From Paenibacillus sp. AN1007 (GTDB taxonomy: Bacteria > Bacillota > Bacilli > Paenibacillales > Paenibacillaceae): DNA of 64,000 nucleotides. Position 1 is the stretch's first letter; every line of letters begins with the position of its first letter. The translations under genes and the position numbers were made by a program. The notes below the pieces were generated by a model. It had not been told where the DNA came from and did no database searches. It worked only from the letters and a program-made list of their open reading frames with translations. Of this stretch, positions 29,174 through 38,913 are shown one piece after another. Location of the stretch: the NCBI RefSeq assembly GCF_040702995.1, contig NZ_CP159992.1, forward strand, positions 4,303,501 to 4,367,500, in the 5' to 3' direction.

Positions 29174-30407
29174 ATGGCATCTTACACGAAAATTAAAAAA
29201 TAATAAGCAAGGCTATAAGTGGATTTGTACATTGGAAGGACCTCCTGACCCCGTTACGGGTAAGAGAAAGCAGATACCACGGCGAGGTGACACGCAAAAG
29301 GAAGCTTTAGCACGTGCTCAAAAGGTTCTTGATGATCTCACAAACCACGGGATAGACTCTAAGAAAAATAAAAATCTACCTTTTAAAAAAGTAGCTGCTG
29401 ATTGGCTAAAAACATATTCGAAAGGTGAAGTAAAAGAAAGTACGGTTAGGGTCAGAAGTAAAGAAATCAAACTTCTTGAGAAATATTTACTTGAGATTAA
29501 TATTGATAAAATTTCTCACAAACAGCATCAAAACATTATTAACGATTTGGATGATCAAGGATATGCAAGAACGACCATCGAAGGTGTTCATGTTACTGCC
29601 AACATGATTATGAAGTATGCAATTAAACATAAAATGAGATTGGATAATCCTTGCACTGGTACTATTATTCCAGTGAAAAAATTAACTGTAGAGGAGATTG
29701 AAAATACATCATTAGAGGACGGTTATCTGGAGAAAGACGAAATAAACGAATTCTTACACGCAGTGTTTCTCCATGGTATGGCAATGGATTTAGAACGCTT
29801 CTATTTACTTGCTTTTTCAGGGATGAGATCGGGGGAGCTTTGCGCCCTGAAGTGGACAGACATTAATTTTGAAACAAATGAAATAAGAGTTACCAAGACT
29901 TTGTATAACGAAAATAATAACATGAAGATGTACAAACTTACTCCCCCAAAAACTGAAGGATCAATCCGTACATTTCAGGTAGACCAGGTTGTAATGGACT
30001 TACTAAAAAATCATTACGAGAAGCAAAAACAAGCCATTATTGAAATAAAAAAAATGCTGCCTGATTATCATAACGGAAATTTTGTATTTTGTCGGACTAA
30101 CGGCTACCCCTTTATACAAAAAAACGTACTTAACAGAATGAACAGAATACTAAAACACACATCAATAAAAAAAGAGGCTACCCCACACATCTTCAGACAT
30201 ACACATATCAGTATGCTATCAGAAGCAGGAGTTGATTTGAAGACGATCATGAAGCGAGTTGGGCACGATGACCCAGAAACTACGTTAAAGATCTATACTC
30301 ATGTAACTGAAAAAATGAAGAAAGATGCCAACGATAAAATCAGATCTCATTTTGCAGACATTTTAGATTTCAGATTTGAAAAACAAGCAACTTTGCAGGA
30401 AATGTGA
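29174..30407 (+). CDS. Phage-type tyrosine recombinase/integrase, 5' frameshift
   Basis: Site-specific recombinase of the Tn916/phage Int type. It has an AP2-like N-terminal arm (DPVTGKRKQIPRRG), a SAM-like core-binding domain (about residues 50-150) and a catalytic domain with Arg in FSGMRSGELCALKW, HIFRHTH, GHDDPETTLK and the Tyr nucleophile in KIYTHV. ATG 29174 follows AAGGAG and starts MASYTKIK, the usual family N-terminus, but six A residues at 29195-29200 put it into TAA. Five A would keep the frame. The frame downstream (from at least 29232) is intact to 30407. It faces groEL, so it probably drives the island's mobility, if still functional. Confidence 0.85.
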
Positions 30408-30426
30408 TTTTTTCGTGATTTAATAA

Positions 30427-30453
30427 CAAAAGGCTCCCTCTCGGGAGCCTTTA
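30427..30453 (-). terminator. Bidirectional terminator between the integrase and groEL
   Basis: AAAAGGCTCCC / GGGAGCCTTTT with a TCTC loop. Serves groEL (minus strand) and the integrase (plus strand). Confidence 0.9.
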
Positions 30454-30487
30454 AAATAGCGGTATTACAGGCTTTCAGCAGCCTAAC

Positions 30488-32119
<1,632 letters not shown>

Positions 32120-32192
32120 TTAAGAAAACCTCCCTGATATATTGTGTAAAATGGTACTGCTATATGGTTCGGTTAACCGATTAAATTTGAAA

Positions 32193-32474
32193 TTAGTCGA
32201 GAATCGCGTGAATGTCGCTCTCTTTCATAATCAAATATTCTTTACCTTCGAATTTGATTTCTGTACCGGCATATTTGGAGAAAATAACGCGGTCTCCTTC
32301 TTTCACTTCCAGAGCTACACGTACGCCGTCTTTCAATGCGCCCGCACCAACTGCAATGATTTTACCCTCTTGCGGTTTTTCTTTGGCGGAGTCCGGAAGT
32401 ACGATCCCGAAAGAAGTCGTTTGCTCTTGCTCCAGTGGTTCTACCAATACGCGTTCACCTAAAGGTCTGATCAT
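32193..32474 (-). CDS. groES: Co-chaperonin GroES
   Basis: 93-residue 10-kDa cap of the GroEL chamber. [17 protein letters not shown] begins the fold, the mobile loop is around [14 protein letters not shown], and the protein ends in [20 protein letters not shown] precedes ATG 32474. First gene of the operon, 60 bp after the CIRCE element. Confidence 0.98.
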   Translation of the reverse strand: MIRPLGERVLVEPLEQEQTTSFGIVLPDSAKEKPQEGKIIAVGAGALKDGVRVALEVKEGDRVIFSKYAGTEIKFEGKEYLIMKESDIHAILD

Positions 32475-32534
32475 GAAAAATAGCCTCCTTTTGAAATTAT
32501 ATAGCCTTGCATTTGTAGGCTGCAGCCATATGTA

Positions 32535-32561
32535 TTAGCACTCGACTGTGTTTAGTGCTAA
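32535..32561 (-). promoter_or_regulatory. CIRCE operator (HrcA binding site)
   Basis: TTAGCACTC-N9-TAGTGCTAA matches the CIRCE consensus TTAGCACTC-N9-GAGTGCTAA with one mismatch, in the groES leader. Confidence 0.95.
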
Positions 32562-32572
32562 CAACCAACTTT

Positions 32573-32601
32573 ATGATACTCAACTTGAAGCATGATTTCA
32601 A
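32573..32601 (-). promoter_or_regulatory. Sigma-A promoter of groES-groEL
   Basis: TTGAAA (32601-32596), 17-bp spacer, TATCAT (32578-32573), placed directly upstream of CIRCE. Confidence 0.75.
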
Positions 32602-32821
32602 GTCTTTTTGATGAATTTTTGCGAGAATTTACGTTGAATTTACACCAACAGATTCCAATCATGCCTGATACAGCTGGATGAATGTGACATTCATACGCTT
32701 TTTATTTTACGTGATTCGCTCGCCCACATGCAAACTGCAGCCCGAATCCCCTTCTCCATTGTATCCATTGACCGGCATAATATGCCTGCATGTCCACTTC
32801 TACTCTCATTTTGATCTGAAC

Positions 32822-32860
32822 CAAAAGACCCGGAGCAGCACATAACGTCTTCTCCGGGCC
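32822..32860 (-). terminator. Terminator of the tat operon
   Basis: CCCGGAG / CTCCGGG hairpin followed on the minus strand by TCTTTTGG, 23 bp past the small ORF at 32883. Confidence 0.75.
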
Positions 32861-32882
32861 TTCAACCGAGTGAATTCTTCAT

Positions 32883-33059
32883 TCACCCGTACCTTGATAT
32901 TTTTTTCTCAAGCTGCTGAATATCCTTAAGCACCATGAAGATGAATCCGGTGCCTCTAGCCTCTATAGATATAACAGACCATGATTGTTCCAGCGCCTCC
33001 AGCAGATTATGATGCTGATGCAGAGGAGAAACAAACGACTGTATTTCAAACTCCCGCAC
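32883..33059 (-). CDS. Small hypothetical protein after tatC
   Basis: 58-residue frame starting GTG 33059, five bases after the tatC stop (TAG at 33064-33066): MREFEIQSFVSPLHQHHN, then LLEALEQSWSVISIEARGTG and a helical end IQQLEKKISRYG. Composition is protein-like and the frame ends just before the operon terminator. No membrane segment. B. subtilis has a small gene (ydiK) at the same position, but that product is a membrane protein, so I do not equate them. The ribosome site is weak, suggesting coupling to tatC. Confidence 0.5.
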   Translation of the reverse strand: MREFEIQSFVSPLHQHHNLLEALEQSWSVISIEARGTGFIFMVLKDIQQLEKKISRYG

Positions 33060-33063
33060 TATT

Positions 33064-33846
33064 CTATCCTACATGCTGGTTATCATCTGCCCGAATATAA
33101 CGGGCTTCAATCTCCTGGTCAGCCGCAAGCTGCTTGCGATATACCATTCCTGATAAAAACACGCTGATCTCATATAACAGCAGCAGCGGAATCATGACAA
33201 GCAGGTCGGATATTAAATCCGGCGGCGTAATAACCACCGCGATAAAGATGAGTACAAAGTAGGCCACTCTGCGCATTTTGCGCAGACGAATCGGATTCAG
33301 AATCCGAAGCCCTGTCAGGAACATAATGAGCAGAGGCAGCTCAAACAGCAGTGACACCGGCAGCACAATGCCAAATAGAAAACTGAAGTACTGCTTCATG
33401 CCGTAGGTTTCGACAAGCCCCATTTTTTCCGTAATCATTGTTGTAAACGCAAGTGCCATCGGAAAGACAACATAATATGAGAACGCTACACCGACCAGGA
33501 ACAGCAGAAATACATAAGGCACATATCTCAAGGATGCCTTACGCTCCTGAGGCCGCAGACCCGGGCTTACAAACTTCCAGATCTGATAGACTGTAAAAGG
33601 CAGTGTAATAATTATCGAGAAAAGTCCGGCTATCTTCATATAGATGCCTATACCGTCCCAGAAAGAGAAGGCATGCAGTACGAAACCTTTGGCCGACTCC
33701 GCCTTGGTCAGATAACGATATACCGGGTCTGCCACAAAGAACCCTGCGATGAGTCCCAGAATAAATATGCTCAATACATAGATCAGCCGCTTACGCAGCT
33801 CACTCAGATGTTCCGAAAGCGTCATTTCTTCATTCTGCTGCGTCAT
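33064..33846 (-). CDS. tatC: Twin-arginine translocase subunit TatC
   Basis: 260-residue six-helix membrane protein that recognises twin-arginine signal peptides. It starts with the family N-terminus (EMTLSEHLSELRKRLIYV) and has the conserved FVSPGLRPQERK loop, the Phe/Glu-rich periplasmic segments and LLFELPLLIMFL. GGGGAGG precedes ATG 33846. It is downstream of tatA with a hairpin between them. The C-terminal tail after helix six is somewhat long and charged. Confidence 0.97.
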   Translation of the reverse strand: MTQQNEEMTLSEHLSELRKRLIYVLSIFILGLIAGFFVADPVYRYLTKAESAKGFVLHAFSFWDGIGIYMKIAGLFSIIITLPFTVYQIWKFVSPGLRPQERKASLRYVPYVFLLFLVGVAFSYYVVFPMALAFTTMITEKMGLVETYGMKQYFSFLFGIVLPVSLLFELPLLIMFLTGLRILNPIRLRKMRRVAYFVLIFIAVVITPPDLISDLLVMIPLLLLYEISVFLSGMVYRKQLAADQEIEARYIRADDNQHVG

Positions 33847-33878
33847 GCCTGCCTCCCCTGGAATTCAGCTTAAAATAC

Positions 33879-33900
33879 AAAACCCTTCCGGCAGGAAGGG
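33879..33900 (-). terminator. Hairpin between tatA and tatC (partial terminator or processing site)
   Basis: Minus-strand CCCTTCC-TGCC-GGAAGGG followed by TTTTGTATTTT, in the 77-bp tatA-tatC gap. A short, partially effective intrinsic terminator is plausible. Confidence 0.45.
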
Positions 33901-33923
33901 ATGTCTCTTTCAATGCCATAACA

Positions 33924-34172
33924 TTATTCCGGCAGGCGTTTATCCACAGGTTTGTCAGCAGTTGTCGTCTCTACTGCCACCGGTTTTGCTTTTTCCTGCT
34001 CTTTACGGCTCGAAGCATCATCGTCCGAAATAATATCGCGCGCGCCTTCCTTAAACTCCCGGAATGTACGTCCGACGGCCCGTCCCAATTCCGGCAGCTT
34101 ATTAGGTCCAAACAACAGCAATGCAATGACGGCCAGCAAAATAAATCCTGTTGGTCCAATCGAACTTAACAT
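33924..34172 (-). CDS. tatA: Twin-arginine translocase subunit TatA
   Basis: 82-residue pore-forming subunit with one N-terminal membrane helix (IGPTGFILLAVIALLLFG), the FGPNKLPELGRAVGRTF hinge and amphipathic helix, then a charged tail. ATG 34172 follows AAGGAGGAAGATCA, so the longer frame to 34244 is not used. With tatC it forms a minimal TatAC translocase as in other Firmicutes. Confidence 0.95.
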   Translation of the reverse strand: MLSSIGPTGFILLAVIALLLFGPNKLPELGRAVGRTFREFKEGARDIISDDDASSRKEQEKAKPVAVETTTADKPVDKRLPE

Positions 34173-34418
34173 TGATCTTCCTCCTTGTTTCAAGCGTTCA
34201 ACATGCGCATATCCGAAGTCATGTTCACAGTTGTCTGAGTGCATTTGGATTTATGCCCATCATACCACAGATGTAACCACTTACATACCCGTAAAATGTT
34301 ATAACAGCACATATTTTCTCTCAGCCGAATCTTAGAGGACAGGGCCTTTTAACAAAGGAAAGGTTTATCCTTTATGGGATCTACACCATTCTAGTTCATC
34401 CACGAGCACATCTTCAGC

Positions 34419-34904
34419 TTACTGGTTGAATTGGCCGGTTACCATCAGGAGCGCCTCTGGAAGCTGATCCATGATGGCTGCCAGATGCTCATGTACGCCT
34501 TTTGGTGTACCCGGCAGATTCACGATCAATGTACGCCCGCGAATACCGCATACTCCGCGGAATAACATCGCTGAACGGTTTTTGCTCATCACACTGAATC
34601 TCATGGCTTCCGCCATTCCGGGAACTTCCCGTTCAATGACACGCCTTGTCGCCTCAGGCGTAATATCCCGAATTGCCAGTTCCGTGCCTCCTGTCGTCAA
34701 TACGAGGTCAGCATGAAAATAATCGGTCATCTCGATCAAAGCTGCAATAATCTCATCGGGTTCGTCAGGAACGATCCGATACTCCACGATCTGACCACCC
34801 AGTTCTTCTTCTACCAGTTCCCGTATGACTTGCGCACTCGTATCCTCTCGTTCTCCACGGGCCCCTTTGTCACTGGCTGTCAGGATTGCTGTTCTCCACA
34901 CCAT
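34419..34904 (-). CDS. moaB: Molybdopterin adenylyltransferase, MogA/MoaB family
   Basis: About 161-residue enzyme of molybdenum-cofactor synthesis that activates molybdopterin with ATP. Family motifs are TASDKGARGEREDTS, the nucleotide-binding LVLTTGGTELAIRDITPEAT and NLPGTPKGV. ATG 34904 (MVWRTAILTASD) is preferred over 34913. It follows moaC in the same direction with a 37-bp gap. MogA versus MoaB naming cannot be settled by eye. Confidence 0.92.
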   Translation of the reverse strand: MVWRTAILTASDKGARGEREDTSAQVIRELVEEELGGQIVEYRIVPDEPDEIIAALIEMTDYFHADLVLTTGGTELAIRDITPEATRRVIEREVPGMAEAMRFSVMSKNRSAMLFRGVCGIRGRTLIVNLPGTPKGVHEHLAAIMDQLPEALLMVTGQFNQ

Positions 34905-34941
34905 AAAGATCACCCTTCTCCTCTATGAAAATAAATATCCG

Positions 34942-35445
34942 TTACCGGTTATAATCACCGTTTTTACCGCCGCTTTTGGACTGCAGCATCGTTGGACCGA
35001 TGATCATATCCTTTTGCATTGCCTTGCACATGTCATAGACCGTCAGTGCCGCCGCCGAAGCGGCCGTGAGCGCCTCCATCTCGACACCTGTCTTGCCCTC
35101 TGTCTTGACTGTTACTTCAATATGAAGCTCATCCACTCCGTTATCATGAAAACGAATATCCACACCATTCAGTGCAAGCGGATGACACATGGGAATCCAG
35201 TCGGACGTTTTCTTCGCTCCCTGGATGCCCGCAACTTGAGCAACCGCGAGCACATCCCCTTTGCCAATACGACCTTGGCGGATCGCTTCCAGTGTCTCCG
35301 GGTTCATCGTTACTTTGGTTACAGCCGAAGCGGTACGCACCGTAACATCCTTACCTGAAATATCCACCATTCGAGCCCGCCCCTGCTCGTTAAAATGAGT
35401 CAGCTTCCCGCTGGAAGCATGATCACGGTTTATTTCCGAGTTCAA
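34942..35445 (-). CDS. moaC: Cyclic pyranopterin monophosphate synthase MoaC
   Basis: 167-residue enzyme converting 3',8-cyclo-7,8-dihydro-GTP to cyclic pyranopterin monophosphate in molybdenum-cofactor synthesis. Typical motifs are [50 protein letters not shown] and MCKAMQKDM, with the catalytic Lys in [10 protein letters not shown]. Full length. It sits between the cyclo-ligase gene and moaB; B. subtilis ydiG (moaC) occupies the same neighbourhood. Confidence 0.96.
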   Translation of the reverse strand: MNSEINRDHASSGKLTHFNEQGRARMVDISGKDVTVRTASAVTKVTMNPETLEAIRQGRIGKGDVLAVAQVAGIQGAKKTSDWIPMCHPLALNGVDIRFHDNGVDELHIEVTVKTEGKTGVEMEALTAASAAALTVYDMCKAMQKDMIIGPTMLQSKSGGKNGDYNR

Positions 35446-35461
35446 TCACATCACAACCCTT

Positions 35462-36100
35462 TTATTCGATATGTAATATACCTTCGGGTGTTATCAACAG
35501 ATCCAGCCGCAGATCAAGCGGGTCCATCGGAATATCGGGCACCAGCTGCCCAGGCATTACCAGAGCTGCCATAAGAGGTCTTTTGCCTTGTTCCGCACAC
35601 TGCTTCTCCAGACACTCCGCAAATCGGTCATAATAACCGCCGCCGTATCCAATACGCCCTCCCTGGAGGTCATAACCCAGTCCCGGTACAAGCACAAGAT
35701 CCAGTTCCGGCCAGTCCTCGGGATGCAGTACGTCACAAGAGCCCTTAGGTTCAGGTATGCCCCATATGCCCGGTTCAATATCCTGAGTCCCCGTCACTTT
35801 ACGCAGTTCCATGCGGGGCGGATCAGCGAGCACTTTAGGCGCAAGCATAACATCCCCCTGTTTCCATCCCTCTTCAAAAAGAAAAACGGTAGAGGCCTCA
35901 CTGCCGTAGGACAGATAGCTGAAAATAACCAGCGGTTCACGCCGCTGCCTGTTTTTGCTCAGCCGCAGGCAGTCCAGTTCACGCTTCAATCCGCCATTCA
36001 TCTGAATGAGAGCTTGCTGACGCATCTGTTCGTCCAGCCGTTCGCGCAGCTGTCTGAGCCGGGATCGAAGCTGCTTCTTCTGTTCCGCATGATCCTGCAT
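35462..36100 (-). CDS. 5-formyltetrahydrofolate cyclo-ligase
   Basis: About 212-residue ATP-dependent enzyme (MTHFS) converting 5-formyl-THF to 5,10-methenyl-THF. Signature residues are the N-terminal QKKQLRSRLRQLRERL, IFSYLSYGSEAST, the ligand-binding LVLVPGLGYDLQGGRIGYGGGYYDRF and a C-terminal DLLITPEG. ATG 36100 follows AGGAGG. It is at the head of the moaC-moaB run, with 16 bp to moaC. B. subtilis keeps its homologue (yqgN) elsewhere. Confidence 0.93.
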   Translation of the reverse strand: MQDHAEQKKQLRSRLRQLRERLDEQMRQQALIQMNGGLKRELDCLRLSKNRQRREPLVIFSYLSYGSEASTVFLFEEGWKQGDVMLAPKVLADPPRMELRKVTGTQDIEPGIWGIPEPKGSCDVLHPEDWPELDLVLVPGLGYDLQGGRIGYGGGYYDRFAECLEKQCAEQGKRPLMAALVMPGQLVPDIPMDPLDLRLDLLITPEGILHIE

Positions 36101-36378
36101 AATGCCGCCAAACCTCCTGTTGATCTGGAAGGTAAAAAAGAATTCATTCCACTGCATTTATATGTTAAGACAAGATGTCATCTGGATGATCAGGTTCAAA
36201 TGATTCATTTTCTGCAAAATCGTCATGTAATAACATGTCTTCTTTCAGTTTATCATTGATTGAACAAAAAGACTACAAGCCGGGGCTGTTCCCAATCGGT
36301 GCATTTGCTCTGTATTTCATGTAAACTGAAAGGTAAGTGTTTAATACAAGAACTCGACCTATGGAGGAACTTCATTCT

Positions 36379-38341
36379 ATGCTGCTGCAAGTATCCGGAA
36401 TTATTAAACGTTTTGGTGTCGATCCGATCCTGGACGGCGTGAACTTACAAATATTAGAACGTGAGCGTATCGGCCTGGTTGGTGTTAATGGTGCAGGTAA
36501 ATCAACACTGCTCAAAATTATAGCTGGCGAGATGTCCTATGACGGCGGACAAATCTTCAAATCCAAAGAAACAACGCTCGGTTACCTCGCACAGAACAGC
36601 GGCCTGCAGTCCGACCGCAGCATCTGGGAAGAGATGATGCATGTCTTCTCACATCTCACCCAAACCGAAGCAGAACTCAGACAGATGGAACATGATATTG
36701 CCGATCCTGCCCTGATGGAGGATGAGAAACAGTATGCCGACCTGCTGGAACGTTATGCAAGACGCTCGGACTGGTTCAAGGATCATGGCGGCTACGAGAT
36801 GGAAACGCGCATTCGCAGTGTCCTGCACGGAATGGGCTTCGGTGAATTTTCACCCGATACCCCGATCGGTACACTCAGCGGCGGACAGAAGACCAGACTC
36901 GCATTAGCTCGCATTCTGCTGCAAGCTCCCGACCTGCTCATGCTGGACGAGCCGACAAACTATCTGGACATTGCCACACTGACGTGGCTTGAGGATTACC
37001 TGAGAGGTTACTCAGGCGCCCTGCTGGTTGTATCGCATGACCGGTACTTCCTGGACAGGCTTGTCACAACGATCGTCGAAATCGAGCGTCATCGCTCCAA
37101 GAAATATACAGGGAATTACAGCCGTTATATGGAACTGAAGGCTGCCGAATATGAAAGTCAGATGAAGCAGTACGAGAAACAGCAGGGCGAGATCGCAAAG
37201 ATGGAAGACTTTGTGCAAAAAAATATCGTGCGCGCTTCGACTACGAAGCGTGCACAGAGCCGCCGCAAAGCGCTGGAGAAGATGGATCGTCTCGACAAAC
37301 CGCTCGGTGATCTGAAGAAAGCCCATTTTTCATTCGAAACGGCTGTCATGTCCGGCAAGGAAGTGCTTCGCGTAGATCAGCTGTCGGCTGCATATGATGA
37401 AGGTCCACCGCTGTTCCGCAATGTATCCTTTGATCTGCGGCGCGGCGAGACGGTTGCACTGATCGGACCTAACGGGATCGGGAAATCAACGATGCTGAAA
37501 TGCCTTACCGGAAGTCTTCGCCCTGCGCAGGGCGACATTCAGTGGGGCACCAAAGTACAGATCGGTTATTATGACCAGGAACAGACCGGACTTAATCCGT
37601 CCAATACCGTACTGGAGGAACTTTGGAGTGCCTACCCAGGCATGGAAGAAGCACGCATCCGTACCGTACTGGGTAACTTTTTGTTCAGCGGTGACGATGT
37701 GCTCAAAAAAATATCCTCACTGAGCGGTGGAGAGAAAGCGCGTGTGTCTCTGTCCAAGCTTATGTTGAAGGAAGCCAATGTGCTGATTCTCGACGAACCG
37801 ACGAACCATCTTGATCTCTTCGCCAAAGAAGTGCTGGAAGCCGCGTTAATGGATTACGAGGGAACACTCCTCTTTATCTCCCATGACCGTTATTTCCTGA
37901 ATAAAATGGCAGAACGTATCGTTGAACTTCATCCTGAAGGTACAGAGCACTATCTGGGCAACTATGATGATTACGTGGAGAAAAAGCAGGAGCTGGAAGA
38001 GATTGCGCGCGAAGCCGCCGAAGCTCGCCAGTCAACGTCAAAATCAGCTTCATCAGCCGCAAAGACGAGTCCGCAAGCTTCCGAGAAATCCGGTGCAGCT
38101 TCCCTTCGAGGCAGACAAACAAGCCAAGCGCGAGGAACGGAACAGACAGCGCAGACAGGAAGCTCTGGAACAGCAGATTTCCGAGCTGGAGGCAGAGATT
38201 ACCTCACTGGAGGAACAGATGGCTTTGCCCGAAGTTTATCAGGACTATATGAAGCTTCAGGAGCTTCAGCAGACCTCCGAAGAGCACAAATCCCAGCTTG
38301 CCAAGGCTTATGAGGAATGGGAAGCACTGGCTATGGGCTAG
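36379..38341 (+). CDS. ABC-F ATPase (YdiF-like), C-terminal frameshift
   Basis: Duplicated-ABC soluble ATPase of the ABC-F family, which acts on ribosomes. Domain 1 has GVNGAGKST, LSGGQKTRLALARIL and MLDEPTNYLD. The interdomain linker is at about nt 37100-37330. Domain 2 has GPNGIGKST, LSGGEKARVSLSKLML and ILDEPTNHLD. ATG 36379 follows GGAGG. Three C residues at 38102-38104 break the frame: with two C the protein would continue FEADKQAKREERNRQRRQEA into a charged coiled-coil tail ending at 38341, whereas the unshifted frame runs into low-complexity sequence to 38313. The extra C is probably an error or a recent mutation; both ABC domains are intact. B. subtilis YdiF lies next to moaC in the same way. 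Confidence 0.88.
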
Positions 38342-38434
38342 ACCGCGATCGTAATCCTGGTTACGAATAACAATATCACTCAGGGTATGTGAACGGGGTA
38401 AGTCCTGTTGAACATTCATATATTAAATTCATGT

Positions 38435-38476
38435 AAAAGGGGCACACCGTTAACATGGTAACGGTGTGCCCCTTTT
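38435..38476 (+). terminator. Bidirectional terminator after the ABC-F gene
   Basis: AAAAGGGGCACACCGTTA pairs perfectly with TAACGGTGTGCCCCTTTT around a six-base loop. Confidence 0.95.
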
Positions 38477-38638
38477 CGTATACCCCCATAAACTCTCGGG
38501 TGACTATATAGAAATTTAGATGTTAAGAATGGTAAGATCAGAAATCTGTCGACTCGCCAGAGATCCTGAAATCATGTTTTCACAATTGTCAAATTCAATC
38601 GAATTTCGCAAAATAATTTTCCAGGTTGTACACCGTTT

Positions 38639-38865
38639 TTATCCACAAGAGCAGGCATTCCTTCTCAGCCCATTTCAAGTAATTAAACGTTGGTAGAATA
38701 AGGTTTCTTTAAAAAAGCCATAATTATCCACCATTTTATCCACATTATCCACAATGTTGTGGGTAAATGAGGCACATTATATCCCCTATAAGCTGTATGT
38801 TTCGAAAACATGACTTACAGGGCTTTGCCTTAGTTACCCACATTTTACACTGGATATGTGGATAA
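38639..38865. promoter_or_regulatory. DnaA-box cluster (seven boxes)
   Basis: TTATCCACA at 38639-38647, 38736-38744, 38745-38753 (the last two directly abutting) and 38857-38865 (minus); TTATCCACC at 38724-38732; TTACCCACA at 38758-38766 (minus) and 38834-38842. That is seven matches within one mismatch of TTATCCACA in 227 bp of AT-rich intergenic DNA. No dnaA, dnaN or recF is nearby, so it is not the usual oriC. Confidence 0.85.
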
Positions 38866-38913
38866 CTATAATAACACCTTGACAGATTCGAATACTGCAC
38901 AGTTATTTCGCGC

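Noticed and set aside
38639-38865. Chromosomal origin oriC
   Set aside because: No dnaA, dnaN, recF or rpmH nearby; flanked by leuA and an ABC-F gene, so an extra-origin cluster is the better reading.
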